DNA from: Candidatus Binataceae bacterium
GTDB taxonomy: Bacteria > Desulfobacterota > Binatia > Binatales > Binataceae
Reading direction: 5' to 3'
Length of the DNA stretch: 44,136 nt
Assembly (NCBI GenBank): GCA_035308025.1
Contig: DATGHL010000039.1
Location: forward strand, 1-44,136
Shown here in pieces: positions 24,897-33,543 of this stretch. The translations under genes were made by a program, and so were the position numbers. The notes under the pieces were generated by a model, which made no database searches, had not been told where the DNA came from, and saw nothing but the letters and a program-made list of their open reading frames with translations. Each line of letters starts with the position of its first letter. Positions within the stretch are counted from its first letter, which is position 1.

Positions 24897-26129
24897 ATGG
24901 GACAGTCACCGGTCTATATTCTAGGAGGAGCGCAGAGCGATTTCGCGCGCAACTGGAACAAGGAAGGCCAGCACTTTGTCGAAGTGATGCGTGAGACGGC
25001 GACGACCGCGTTCAGTTCCAGCGGCCTGGAGCCGCGCGACATCAAGACCGCGCACGTCGGTAATTTCGCCGCCGAACTCTATGCGAAGCAGGGACAGCTC
25101 GGGGCATTTTTCCTCGAACTCGATCCGGCCTTCGCCGGCCTGCCGACCACGCGTCATGAGGCGGCGTGCGCCTCGGGCTCGGTGGCGATTTTGGCGGCGT
25201 CGGCGGAGATCGAGGCCGGGCGCTACGACTGCGCGGCGGTGGTCGGCCTCGAGCAGATGAAAACCGTCGATACTGCCACCGGCGGCGATTTCCTCGGCAC
25301 CGCGGGCTGGTACGAGCGTGAATGCAAGGGCAAGGAATATCCATTCCCGCGCCTGTTCGGACGGCTCGGCGACGAATATGACAAGCGCTTCGGTCTCAAG
25401 GACGAGTACCTGGCGCAGATCTCGGCCGTGAACTACGCCAACGCGCGACGCAATCCGTTGGCGCAGACGCGTAACTGGCCGCGCAGCGAGAACGATCCGC
25501 AACAGCGGGAAAAGTTCAACCAGGCGATCGCCGGACGGATCAAGGTGCGCGACTGCTCGCAGGTCAGCGACGGCTGCGCGATCGTTTTCCTGGCGTCGGA
25601 GGAGTTTGCCGCCGGCTATGCGAAACGGGTCGGGCGCAAGCTCGAAACCATCCCGCAGATTCGCGGCTGGGGCCATCATACGGCGCGGATGGAATTTGAC
25701 GCCAAAGTCGCCGAGAGCCGCGATAACCCCTACGTACTGCCGCACACCCGTCAGGCGATACTCGACGCCTTCGCGCGCGCCGGAGTTAAATCCGTATTCG
25801 CGGTCAACGGGATCGAGACGCATGACTGCTTTACGACCTCGGAATACATGGCGATCGATCATTTCGGAATAACGCAGCCCGGTGAATCGTGGAAGGCGAT
25901 CGCGGAGGGCGTAATCGAGATGGGTGGGAAGCTGCCGATCAATCCGAGCGGCGGGCTGATCGGCGCGGGTCATCCGGTCGGCGCGACCGGGGTGCGTCAG
26001 ATGCTCGATTGTTATCGGCAGGTGACCGGCACGGCGGGCGACTATCAGGTGGACGGCGCGAAGACCTTCGCGATGCTTAATATCGGCGGCAGCGGCACGA
26101 CCAGTTGCGCGTTTGTGATCGGCAGCTAA
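24897..26129 (+). CDS. Thiolase family protein (acetyl-CoA acetyltransferase / SCP-x type)
   Basis: The 410-residue protein has both halves of a thiolase. The nucleophilic Cys is in HEAACASGSVAI (Cys91). The C-terminal half shows VNGIETHDCFTTSEYMAI, the GGLIGAGHPVGATGVRQ block with the catalytic His, and NIGGSGTTSCAFVIGS. The usual second-cysteine motif C-x-G is altered to a G-G-S-G-T-T form, as in SCP-x and related thiolase-like proteins, so thiolytic activity on branched or unusual acyl-CoA is as likely as acetoacetyl-CoA synthesis. The ATG was chosen for its perfect GGAGAGGA Shine-Dalgarno; an earlier in-frame start has none. A strong terminator follows. Confidence 0.9.
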   Translation: MGQSPVYILGGAQSDFARNWNKEGQHFVEVMRETATTAFSSSGLEPRDIKTAHVGNFAAELYAKQGQLGAFFLELDPAFAGLPTTRHEAACASGSVAILAASAEIEAGRYDCAAVVGLEQMKTVDTATGGDFLGTAGWYERECKGKEYPFPRLFGRLGDEYDKRFGLKDEYLAQISAVNYANARRNPLAQTRNWPRSENDPQQREKFNQAIAGRIKVRDCSQVSDGCAIVFLASEEFAAGYAKRVGRKLETIPQIRGWGHHTARMEFDAKVAESRDNPYVLPHTRQAILDAFARAGVKSVFAVNGIETHDCFTTSEYMAIDHFGITQPGESWKAIAEGVIEMGGKLPINPSGGLIGAGHPVGATGVRQMLDCYRQVTGTAGDYQVDGAKTFAMLNIGGSGTTSCAFVIGS

Positions 26130-26162
26130 GACCGCACGCATTACTCAATTTTGCTCAATCGA

Positions 26163-26195
26163 AACGGTGGCATGGTCGATGCCACCGTTTTTTTT
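26163..26195 (+). terminator. Intrinsic terminator after the thiolase gene
   Basis: A perfect 11-base stem (AACGGTGGCAT and ATGCCACCGTT) closes a GGTCG loop and runs directly into eight T residues. This is the strongest terminator in the window and ends the thiolase transcript 33 bp after its stop. Confidence 0.92.
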
Positions 26196-26224
26196 GGCCT
26201 ACTCGGAGGCTCGCCGCGACGCCT

Positions 26225-26542
26225 ATGAATTTTGCCTTCGCACAATTGATTACGGCGGCTATGGTCTATGCGCTCGGCGGGCTCTGCATGAAGCTTTCTG
26301 ACGGACTGTCGCGGCCGCTGCCCACGGCGCTGCTGTTCATCCTGTTTGCGCTCGGGGCGGGATTGCAGGCGCTCGGGATGCGACGTGCCGATCTCGGCGT
26401 CGCTTACATTCTGGTCCTGGGACTGGAGGCCGTGGCCGCGCTCGCGCTCAGCGTCTTTGTCCTGGGCGAGAGCTGTTCGCCGTCGCGGCTCGGCGCGGTC
26501 GCGATGGTGATTATCGGGATCCTCTGGTTACGCCGGACGTAA
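26225..26542 (+). CDS. Small multidrug resistance (SMR/EmrE-like) transporter
   Basis: The 105-residue protein has four hydrophobic helices and the size of an SMR family subunit. The first helix contains ITAAMVYALGGLCMKLSDGL. The third shows MRRADLGVAYILVLGLEAVA and the fourth ends in GAVAMVIIGILWLRRT. The membrane-embedded Glu of EmrE helix 1 is not at the usual place; a Glu lies in helix 3 instead (GLEAVAAL), which raises the possibility of a lipid or metabolite carrier rather than a drug exporter. It starts just after the strong terminator and therefore needs its own promoter, which I could not define. Confidence 0.75.
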   Translation: MNFAFAQLITAAMVYALGGLCMKLSDGLSRPLPTALLFILFALGAGLQALGMRRADLGVAYILVLGLEAVAALALSVFVLGESCSPSRLGAVAMVIIGILWLRRT

Positions 26543-26574
26543 CGGGCGAATCGTCGGACGTCGCCCAGTTTCAG

Positions 26575-27015
26575 CTAGAGCTCGCGCGTCATCGCGCGAT
26601 GAGCAATGCCGGCCTCGTCGAAAATCTCGCCCACGGGGAGAAACCCATTCTTGAGATAAAAACCCTCAGCGTGGAGCTGCGCATGAAGGAGCGCCGTGCG
26701 GAACTTGCGCCGCCGCGCCGCCTCGATCAGATATTCGAGGAGCTGGCGCCCGATGCCTTCACCGCGCCGCGCTTTCAGCACCGCCATCCGGCCAATCTTG
26801 ACCTGATTGCTATGCGTGACCATGCGGCCGCATCCGACGGGCGTATCACCCTCGAACGCGAGGACATGGAACGCGTGCGCATCGTCCGCGTCCATTTCGA
26901 TGTCCTCTGGGATCTGCTGTTCCTCAATAAAGACGACTCGGCGCAGCGCCCACGCCTGCTCCATCGCAGCACGATCGTTGATTTCGACAATCCGGACAGG
27001 CGAGCTCTTCGTCAT
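26575..27015 (-). CDS. GNAT family N-acetyltransferase (ElaA-like)
   Basis: The 146-residue protein has the GNAT fold. The first strands include ALRRVVFIEEQQIPEDIEMD, characteristic of the ElaA-type subgroup. KIGRMAVLKARRGEGIGRQL is strand 4 with the pyrophosphate-binding R-x-G-x-G-R motif, and FRTALLHAQLHAEGFYLKNG carries the strand 5 to helix 4 region. It transfers an acetyl group from acetyl-CoA to an unknown amine. The chosen ATG gives a normal family length; a TTG 36 bases upstream would add a low-complexity segment. It is convergent with the SMR gene and divergent from the Sir2 gene, an acetylase next to a deacylase, which may be coincidence. Confidence 0.87.
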   Translation of the reverse strand: MTKSSPVRIVEINDRAAMEQAWALRRVVFIEEQQIPEDIEMDADDAHAFHVLAFEGDTPVGCGRMVTHSNQVKIGRMAVLKARRGEGIGRQLLEYLIEAARRRKFRTALLHAQLHAEGFYLKNGFLPVGEIFDEAGIAHRAMTREL

Positions 27016-27113
27016 AGGAGCTTGAGTAGCGCGGGGCGGGGCGAGCGTCAAACCACTGCGGCGTTGAGAGAGAGGGATACATAATCCTGTAATAGTTGTG
27101 ATACGAATTCTTC

Positions 27114-27911
27114 ATGGCGCAAACAGTAGCGAAGGCCACCGATCGTGAACTGCTTGAAGCGGCGCGAGCAATGCTGGACGCCGACTACCCGATCGCGCTG
27201 ACCGGGGCCGGGATTTCAGTTGAGAGCGGGATTCCGCCGTTTCGCGGACCGGGCGGTCTGTGGACCAAGCACGGCGAGCCGCCGATGAACGGCTATCAAA
27301 TCTTCCTCAACGATCCGAAAAAGGGTTGGGAGGAACGGCTCCGGCGGCAGAATGACGAGCTGTGGGGGCCGCTCAAAGTGGCCAGACCCAATCCGGGCCA
27401 TATCGCGATGGCGGAATTGGAAGCGCTTGGCGCGCTGCGTTTTCTGATTACGCAAAACGTCGATGATCTCCATCGGCAGGCCGGCCAGCAAGCGCTCGCC
27501 GAGATTCACGGCAACTGGAAGCTGATCCGCTGTATCGAGTGCAACAATCGCTTTGCCGCGGAACAGATCAGCCTCGAGCACCTGCCGCCCGCCTGTCCGC
27601 GATGCGAAGGCCTGCTCAAGGCCGATACGGTGGCGTTCGGCGAGCCGATTCCGCGCGACGTGCTGGCGGATTGTATAGAGCATTCGGCGCGCGCCGATCT
27701 CGCACTCGTCGCCGGCACCTCGGCGACGGTCTATCCGGCGGCGGGCTTCGCGCTCGAGGTCAAGCAGCACGGGGGCGTACTGATTGAAGCAAATCTCTAC
27801 GAATCGGAGATCACGCCGCTGTGCGACTTCAGCCTGCGCGGAGCGACCGGCGAAATCCTGCCGCGGCTGACCGCCGCGGTCTCCGAGCTGCGCAAGGCAA
27901 AGCTGTCCTGA
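27114..27911 (+). CDS. Sir2-family NAD-dependent protein deacylase
   Basis: The 265-residue sirtuin removes acyl groups from lysines using NAD+. The NAD-binding start is IALTGAGISVESGIPPFRGP. QNVDDLHRQAG and the catalytic His in EIHGNWKLIRC are present. The zinc module has two Cys pairs (CIEC and CPRC), and AGTSATVYPAAGFALEVKQH is the late Rossmann segment. Residues between the Cys pairs are normal, so zinc binding should be intact. The Tyr and Arg that mark class III desuccinylases are not clearly at their positions, so deacetylase versus desuccinylase activity is open. It is divergent from the GNAT gene. Confidence 0.95.
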   Translation: MAQTVAKATDRELLEAARAMLDADYPIALTGAGISVESGIPPFRGPGGLWTKHGEPPMNGYQIFLNDPKKGWEERLRRQNDELWGPLKVARPNPGHIAMAELEALGALRFLITQNVDDLHRQAGQQALAEIHGNWKLIRCIECNNRFAAEQISLEHLPPACPRCEGLLKADTVAFGEPIPRDVLADCIEHSARADLALVAGTSATVYPAAGFALEVKQHGGVLIEANLYESEITPLCDFSLRGATGEILPRLTAAVSELRKAKLS

Positions 27912-27945
27912 GGAGCTTTGCCGACGAGTCAATTCAGCGCGCGGC

Positions 27946-29811
27946 CTAGGGATGGATGCGCGGTGAGGGCGGCGTCTCCGGGACGCCGGGCGCCGCGATG
28001 CGTTGCACCAGGAGCATCCGGCCGCTGCCGTCGAGGTCGGTCGGATTGCTGCGCAGTATCACGCGATACTTGACGCTGAGCCGCGGCGGTACGAGTCTCC
28101 AGTCATCTTCGGGGCTGACGACGAGGGCAGGCCCGCTCGCGTCGAGCGGCGTCGTGAGCTGCAAATCGCGGCCGTTGTAGAAGGCGAAGCCATAGTCGAG
28201 ATTGCCGAAGTAGCCGACTGCGCTGCCGGCGGCGAATTTTCGCGTGTCGGCCGCGAATTGTTTGAGCGCGAGCGTTTGCGCGATCGCGGGTTCGATCACG
28301 AGATTGATCGCGAGTACGACGCCCACCTGCCCAACCAGGAGTGTGGTGATCAGCGACTCGATCCGTGGACGCGTGCGTAAGAGATATGCTCCTGCGGCAG
28401 CGATTGCGATCGGGAGTGCAATTGTGGCGAGCGGCCACGCATGAGCCTGGGCAGCAATCCGACCCGTCAACTCCGGCACGAGAATCCCGAACATCCGCAA
28501 TACTGAGTTGGTGCGTCCGGGCCAGAGAAAGAGCGTCGCCAGGCTGAGCGCTGCGCCGAGCCCGGTGGCCACCAGGATTCCACCGTAGGCGCGCGATAGG
28601 AGTGCGGTAAGCCGCGGCATTGGGTCGCCGGCCGCGATCGCATCGCAAAGGAAGATAGCGACTAGGGCGCTAATCGCGGGATAGAGCGCGAGCAGGTAAA
28701 CACCGCGCTTGCTTTGCGGCAGGTTGTAAAAAAGCAAAACAGTCAACGTCCAGACGACGAGATAGCCGAGGCGCGAATCGCTCCGACCGACTTTATCATT
28801 CGCCTCGCAGACGCTCTTCGGGCTTTGCTCTTCGACGGCAGGCGGCCTGCTCGAATTCGCTGCGCCGCGCTTGGCGCGGATGAATTGAAGCATCACGATT
28901 AGTGCGACGGGGGTCCACGGCATCAGACCCGCGAGCAGCGCCCCTTCTTCGTAGTAAAAGGGATGGGCGTGGGCGGCGTGCCCGGCGCCGTGCGGAATTA
29001 ATCGATAAAGATTTTCGGCGAGGATCTGCTTGCGTATGAAGGCGCCCCCGCCGGCCAGGATCGCCGCGAGGTACCATCCGCCGCCGAGCAGCGCGACGAT
29101 CGCCGCTCCGCGCGTAAGGTGAAGGCGTGGAATCAACTGCCAGCGGCGATAGATCGCGACCCAGATGATCGCGACCAGGATCGGCAGTGCCGCGCCGATC
29201 GGGCCTTTGGTCAGGATCGCAAGCGCGAGCGCGAGATAGAGGAGAGTAGTGCGGTTGCTGAGCCCCTCGGCGATCGCCAGGAACTCGAAGAAAGCGATCG
29301 CCATGAAAAAGCTCAGCGTCATATCGACGCGCGCGCCGCGCCCGGCCTGCACGAATTGAAATGTCGTAGCGAGGATCAGAGCCGCGAAGAGCGCGGCGCG
29401 CGCCTCGAACAGCCGGCGCACGTAGAGATAACAGGCGAGCATCGCGGCGATCGCGCACAACGCCGAAGGAAGCCGCACCGTCCACTCGCCGACGCCGCCC
29501 GCCAGCACCGAGATGATCGCCGCCAGCCAGTGCATCAGGAGCGGCTTCGACGGAAGCTCGACGCCGGCGCGCATCGGCAGGATCACGCCGCCGCCATTGA
29601 CAATGTCGAAGACGGTCACCGCCTCCCGCGGCTCGCCCTTGGTGTAGAGGGGATAGCCGCCGAGATTGAGGAGAAAGAGCAGGGCGCCGACGATCGTGAT
29701 CAGCGGAAGCGCACGGCGCGGCGATGCGAGCGCGTCGAGCAGCCCAGTGCGCTTCGCGTGCAGCGGCGCCGGGCTCTGCACGGACTGGGATGATGCTGTT
29801 TCGACTTCCAT
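27946..29811 (-). CDS. ArnT/PMT-like (GT39/GT83) membrane glycosyltransferase
   Basis: The 621-residue inner-membrane protein has about twelve hydrophobic helices. The first periplasmic loop reads GGYPLYTKGEPREAVTVFDI, with the acidic residue expected to be catalytic in GT-C enzymes, followed by LPMRAGVELPSKPLLMHWLA, the K-P-x-L-x-x-W block of ArnT-type proteins. The C-terminal soluble domain (about residues 490-610) resembles the periplasmic domain of the family. Such enzymes take a sugar from undecaprenyl-phosphate and transfer it to lipid A or proteins. The ATG preceded by AAAAGAAAG was chosen over a TTG 51 bases upstream. No arn operon genes lie nearby, so the donor sugar is unknown. Confidence 0.88.
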   Translation of the reverse strand: MEVETASSQSVQSPAPLHAKRTGLLDALASPRRALPLITIVGALLFLLNLGGYPLYTKGEPREAVTVFDIVNGGGVILPMRAGVELPSKPLLMHWLAAIISVLAGGVGEWTVRLPSALCAIAAMLACYLYVRRLFEARAALFAALILATTFQFVQAGRGARVDMTLSFFMAIAFFEFLAIAEGLSNRTTLLYLALALAILTKGPIGAALPILVAIIWVAIYRRWQLIPRLHLTRGAAIVALLGGGWYLAAILAGGGAFIRKQILAENLYRLIPHGAGHAAHAHPFYYEEGALLAGLMPWTPVALIVMLQFIRAKRGAANSSRPPAVEEQSPKSVCEANDKVGRSDSRLGYLVVWTLTVLLFYNLPQSKRGVYLLALYPAISALVAIFLCDAIAAGDPMPRLTALLSRAYGGILVATGLGAALSLATLFLWPGRTNSVLRMFGILVPELTGRIAAQAHAWPLATIALPIAIAAAGAYLLRTRPRIESLITTLLVGQVGVVLAINLVIEPAIAQTLALKQFAADTRKFAAGSAVGYFGNLDYGFAFYNGRDLQLTTPLDASGPALVVSPEDDWRLVPPRLSVKYRVILRSNPTDLDGSGRMLLVQRIAAPGVPETPPSPRIHP

Positions 29812-29925
29812 CTTTCTTTTGGCGCGCCGGTTGGTCGCCGTCCTCGCCGCGGAGGTTTTCAATACGGTTGCCGGCGACTACGATAGCGGCGCGACGGCGC
29901 CGATGCAGCATTAGCGCCACGCGCC

Positions 29926-30909
29926 ATGATGACTGACCCCGCGGCGAACCCCTCCAGTCGGCTCATGCATGCATCTACTGCGCACCGTCGCGGCGTCGGC
30001 CTGGCGATGGCGATCGTCACTACGATCGTCGCGGCGCTGCAACCCGTCGCGCTGCGTTACGGGGCTTTGAAGACGGACCCGCTGATTTTCGCGACCATCG
30101 CGGTCGGGGCGGCGGCGGTCGTCGCGGCGAGCGTGCTCGGCTACACCGGCGAAATCAAAGTGCTGATGCGCCGTGATTATGCGCCGCGGCTTTTCGTGGT
30201 CTCGATGACCGGCACGCTCGCCACCGCGCTCCTATTGATCTACGGGCTGCGACGGATCGACGCGATCGCGGGCGTGCTCCTGCTCGAGAGCGAGCCGATC
30301 TATTCGCTCGTGTTGGCGATGCTTTTTCTGCGCGAGCGCCCGTCAGGCCGGCAAATCTTCGCCACGGCGACAATCCTCGGCGGGATCGGTTCGGTCTTCG
30401 GTGCGAGTCGCGTGTTCAGTCCGTTTTATGCCGCCGCAATGGTGATCCTGACGCCGCTCTTCTGGCAGAGCTCGCACGTCCTAGCGCTCCGGCTGATGCC
30501 GCCGCTACGACCATTGTGCATGGCGGGCGCCCGCTACATCTATTCGGCGCTGGTCCTGTTTGTGATCGTGCTCGTCGCGCATCGCGGCGCCTTCACGCAG
30601 TCGGTTGAAGTCGAGGTTCTGCTGGCCGGATCCTTCACGGGCGCCGTCGTCTATTTCATCGGATCGCTGAGCTGGTATGGCGCGATCAGCCGCCTCTCGC
30701 TGGCGTGGACGACCGCCCTGGTGATCCCAGGCGTGCCGCTTCTCTCGATGGGTTTCGCGATTATTTTTTTGGGCGAGCGCCCGGGCCCTCGCGAAGTCGC
30801 CGGCGTTCTCATCGCGATCGCCGGGGTGGCGCTGTTAGTTACCGGAATCGACGCCAGCCGAGTGTCGCCGTTTGAAGCGGCCGAGGCGACTCATCAGCCG
30901 CTCGCGTAA
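29926..30909 (+). CDS. EamA/DMT superfamily transporter
   Basis: The 327-residue protein shows ten hydrophobic helices in two EamA repeats. The first contains VALRYGALKTDPLIFATIAV and GLRRIDAIAGVLLLESEPIY, and the second ITPLFWQSSHVLAL-like and LSLAWTTALVIPGVPLLSMG segments, closing with FLGERPGPREVAGVLIAIAG. The repeated F-L-x-E-R-P motif at the end of each half is characteristic of the drug/metabolite transporter family. It probably exports a small metabolite or amino acid; the substrate cannot be inferred. It is divergent from the ArnT-like gene with about 115 bp between the starts. Confidence 0.9.
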   Translation: MMTDPAANPSSRLMHASTAHRRGVGLAMAIVTTIVAALQPVALRYGALKTDPLIFATIAVGAAAVVAASVLGYTGEIKVLMRRDYAPRLFVVSMTGTLATALLLIYGLRRIDAIAGVLLLESEPIYSLVLAMLFLRERPSGRQIFATATILGGIGSVFGASRVFSPFYAAAMVILTPLFWQSSHVLALRLMPPLRPLCMAGARYIYSALVLFVIVLVAHRGAFTQSVEVEVLLAGSFTGAVVYFIGSLSWYGAISRLSLAWTTALVIPGVPLLSMGFAIIFLGERPGPREVAGVLIAIAGVALLVTGIDASRVSPFEAAEATHQPLA

Positions 30910-31034
30910 CGCGCCTCGTGGCGGGTGTTTGACTCTCGGCCGTTGCTGGTCTTTTATTGCGACTGCGGTGCAGGGTGCGGCTGCGGCGCAGGCCAGTAGC
31001 GGCCCGCGATCAAAATCATTCGGAGGATCAAGAA

Positions 31035-31226
31035 ATGGCGCGATTGGTTAAGCATGACGAAACCGGACCTTACCAGGTTCCCGAGGGTACGGAGCTGCCC
31101 GCCTGGATTTGCGGGTGCGGACTTTCCAAGAACAAGCCGTTCTGTGACGGCACGCATAAAAAAACCCGCGATGAGGGCGGACAGCTATTCACGTATGACG
31201 GGGATAATCGAACCCCGGTGAAGTAA
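31035..31226 (+). CDS. CDGSH iron-sulfur domain protein
   Basis: The 63-residue protein holds one CDGSH-type 2Fe-2S site: ICGCGLSKNKPFCDGTHKKT, which supplies three Cys and one His ligands. The size and single domain match small bacterial MitoNEET-like proteins, thought to be redox or iron-sulfur transfer factors. A GGAGGA Shine-Dalgarno lies eight bases before the ATG. It follows the DMT transporter gene by about 125 bp and is convergent with uppP. Confidence 0.93.
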   Translation: MARLVKHDETGPYQVPEGTELPAWICGCGLSKNKPFCDGTHKKTRDEGGQLFTYDGDNRTPVK

Positions 31227-31312
31227 GGTTGGCGGCGGCGCGCGTCACCGTCGTCACGCGACGATGGGGCGCGCGTCTCAGCAAAGTCGTCTCCCAGTCG
31301 CACACGAAGAGT

Positions 31313-32098
31313 TCAGCCGCGCGCGAGCGCGACGATAATCACGAACGCGGCCAGCGCGACGCGATACCAGGCGAAGGGCCCGTAAGTTCGAGTGCGCACA
31401 AAGCGGATTAGCCCGGCGATCGCGATCAAGCCGAAGACCGCGGCCGCAGCAAAACCCGCGATAACCCCTCCGCCGAGACCCATGCCGATCAGATGGCGGC
31501 CCTCGACCAGGCCGGCGCCCGCAATGATCGGCGTCGCCATCAGGAAGGAAAAATTGGCGGCGGCGGCCCGTTCGATGCCCAGGATTCGCGCCATCGTGAT
31601 GGTCGCGCCCGAGCGCGAGACACCGGGAATGATCGCCACCGCCTGGCTAAGTCCGATCAGTGCAGCATCGAACAGACCAATCTCGTGAATCTTTCGCTCT
31701 TGGGGCCGGGTGCGATCGAAAAACCATAGGGCGAGACCCATCAGCGTCAGGGTGCTGGCTATAATCCATGGCGAACGGAAGGTGCTCTCCGCCGCCTTCT
31801 CGAGCAAGACACCGATGATCGCTCCGGGAATCGAGGCGACGATTAAGAGCATCAGCAGAAGTCGATTGCGGTGATCGCTGTTGAATAGCGCGGTGCCCAT
31901 CTCGAGCCAGTTACGCCAATAGAAGATTAGCAGGGCGAGCAGTGTGCCGAGGTGCAGAGCGACGTCGAAGGCGAGGCCCGGATCCTCCCACTTCAGCAGC
32001 CAAGGGACGATAATCAGATGGGCCGAACTCGAAACCGGCAGGAACTCGGTCAGACCCTGAACGATGCCAAGGATGATCGCGTGGAACTGTTGTGTCAT
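31313..32098 (-). CDS. uppP: Undecaprenyl-diphosphatase
   Basis: The 261-residue membrane protein dephosphorylates undecaprenyl pyrophosphate to recycle the lipid carrier used for peptidoglycan and, in this genome, for Wzx/Wzy polysaccharide assembly. The active-site repeats are QGLTEFLPVSSSAHLIIVPW (E-x3-P-x-S-S-S-A-H) and PGVSRSGATITMARILGIER (P-G-x-S-R-S-x-x-T), as in UppP/BacA. Eight hydrophobic helices are expected. The chosen ATG gives the usual length; an extension upstream would not resemble the family. The roughly 255 bp upstream are AT-rich for this genome and probably contain promoters for this gene and the next. Confidence 0.95.
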   Translation of the reverse strand: MTQQFHAIILGIVQGLTEFLPVSSSAHLIIVPWLLKWEDPGLAFDVALHLGTLLALLIFYWRNWLEMGTALFNSDHRNRLLLMLLIVASIPGAIIGVLLEKAAESTFRSPWIIASTLTLMGLALWFFDRTRPQERKIHEIGLFDAALIGLSQAVAIIPGVSRSGATITMARILGIERAAAANFSFLMATPIIAGAGLVEGRHLIGMGLGGGVIAGFAAAAVFGLIAIAGLIRFVRTRTYGPFAWYRVALAAFVIIVALARG

Positions 32099-32354
32099 CG
32101 CATACCCAGGTGGAGGAGTCAGGCAGGAGTTCTCTCCCGCGAAGTTTATACGTATTATCTTTGTTAGCGCGAGAAGGCGGTTGCCTGCATATCGACCGAT
32201 AGTTACGTTCAAATGGCATCAGTTTTTACCTATAAGCTCCTATAAATAGATTAATTCTCCTAAATAAACTGACAACCGCGACTGAAGTCCTTGGCAGAAG
32301 AACGCGCGGCAGGTAATATGCGGTTGGCAGACTGGGGAAGGAGGATGGTCGGCG

Positions 32355-32666
32355 ATGGCGCGGAGCTCCGAATTGAAAGTCGTCAAGTTACGCGAGCATG
32401 AAGCTGTGGGCAGCGGGATGGCATTGTCTGACGCGACCAGCGGCTCGCGGCGTCTCGACGAGCCGCGACGATTTCCGACGGTCTCGACGATGCCGCGTCT
32501 GCCGGTCATGATTCCGGATGAGATCCTGGATTATTATGGATGGGTTTTCTGTCAAGGCGGTTTTCTCAACCTGCAGATGACGTTCGAGCAGTTTCTGGCC
32601 GTGGTTGCGGCATTGAGCCCGACCGGTTTGACCCCCGAGTACGATGAGATTGGCGCAGCCGGCTAA
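32355..32666 (+). CDS. Small hypothetical protein
   Basis: The 103-residue protein is not recognised. Its first 50 residues are polar, with Ser, Arg and Glu. The C-terminal half (VMIPDEILDYYGWVFCQGGF and LNLQMTFEQFLAVVAALSPT) looks folded and helical, with aromatic residues spaced as in a small protein-interaction domain. AAGGAGG lies about ten bases upstream of the ATG. No signal peptide or membrane helix is evident. It stands alone between uppP and a lipoprotein gene. Confidence 0.55.
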   Translation: MARSSELKVVKLREHEAVGSGMALSDATSGSRRLDEPRRFPTVSTMPRLPVMIPDEILDYYGWVFCQGGFLNLQMTFEQFLAVVAALSPTGLTPEYDEIGAAG

Positions 32667-32721
32667 GTTTTGCGTTGTGAGATTCGAGTCTTCGTCCTGG
32701 CGTTGGTCCTTCGCGATTCAT

Positions 32722-33405
32722 TTATTTCACTGGGCTTAGCAGGGTGTTTCTTACCCAGACACTTTGAAATGGGCTGACGTCGGTCGGCGACGTCAGTCCA
32801 TTGTCTTTGGCGATTACGGCCCAGTTGTCGGCTTTGCCAGTCACGCGTTGAGCCAGCGCCTTGAGGTCCTCGTTGGGGAGAAGCGTAAAATTGACGCCGC
32901 CGCGGTTCGGCAGATGCGATGCGGGCGGATATTTGGCCGCGAGTTCGTCAATCTCTTTGAACAAGGCGAAACGGTTGCTTGCCTTATAGCTTGCGAGTTG
33001 CTCATCGGCTATACCTTCGGTCCGGACGTTGATGATGATCTTGCTGCGCCGGCTGGCTTCAGGCACTACCTGAATTTCATAACGGTAGCGCGGATGTTCG
33101 CCGATCATCAGGGGAAACCATCCGGTAGGCGTATTGATGTCGGCGTCGCGCCACAGGGTTACGATGGAGTTATCGGGCTGGACCTCGAAGAGGATGCCGT
33201 CACCGCGCAGCGCGTCCTGGGTCAGCCCCAAGGCGTCGTTGGCGGAGTAATTGACCTCGTGTTCTTCGCCCAGGGCGGAATCGGTGGCGGAATAATGCTC
33301 GACGGAGGCCGAATAGCCGAAGTAGCATCCGGCCATTGCGGCGAGAGTGCAGGTTGCGACCGCAAAGATCCACGAAGTTCGACGCGATTTCGATAATGCT
33401 GCCAT
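32722..33405 (-). CDS. Lipoprotein with C-terminal LysM-like domain
   Basis: The 227-residue precursor has a signal peptide ending in a lipobox (LAAMAGC, Cys27). A middle domain (about residues 55-160) includes GLTQDALRGDGILFEVQPDN and YRYEIQVVPEASRRSKIIIN, suggesting an outer-membrane assembly-lipoprotein-type beta fold. The C-terminal segment NEDLKALAQRVTGKADNWAV followed by IAKDNGLTSPTDVSPFQSVW has the spacing of a LysM peptidoglycan-binding module. The protein probably links the outer membrane or periplasm to the cell wall. The middle domain is unassigned. It is divergent from the oxidoreductase gene with about 140 bp between starts. Confidence 0.7.
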   Translation of the reverse strand: MAALSKSRRTSWIFAVATCTLAAMAGCYFGYSASVEHYSATDSALGEEHEVNYSANDALGLTQDALRGDGILFEVQPDNSIVTLWRDADINTPTGWFPLMIGEHPRYRYEIQVVPEASRRSKIIINVRTEGIADEQLASYKASNRFALFKEIDELAAKYPPASHLPNRGGVNFTLLPNEDLKALAQRVTGKADNWAVIAKDNGLTSPTDVSPFQSVWVRNTLLSPVK

Positions 33406-33543
33406 ACCGCGAGTCAGGAAACCATGCGAGAATCATCCGCGCAAGTCGATGGGCGGGATTGGGCCTGCCGTCGGCGTGATCGGCGGTCACACCGGACGGT
33501 TTCAGACTCTAATAAAACGCTGTAGAATAATACGAGTAAGGCT

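Noticed and set aside
24921..26141. 406-codon minus-strand open frame opposite the thiolase gene
   Set aside because: The thiolase frame has conserved catalytic residues, while the antisense frame is Arg/Ala-rich and unrelated to any family.
31195..31225. GGGGTTCGATTATCCCC-like stretch on the minus strand resembling a tRNA T-arm
   Set aside because: No acceptor, D or anticodon arms could be found on either side, and the bases code for the end of the CDGSH protein.
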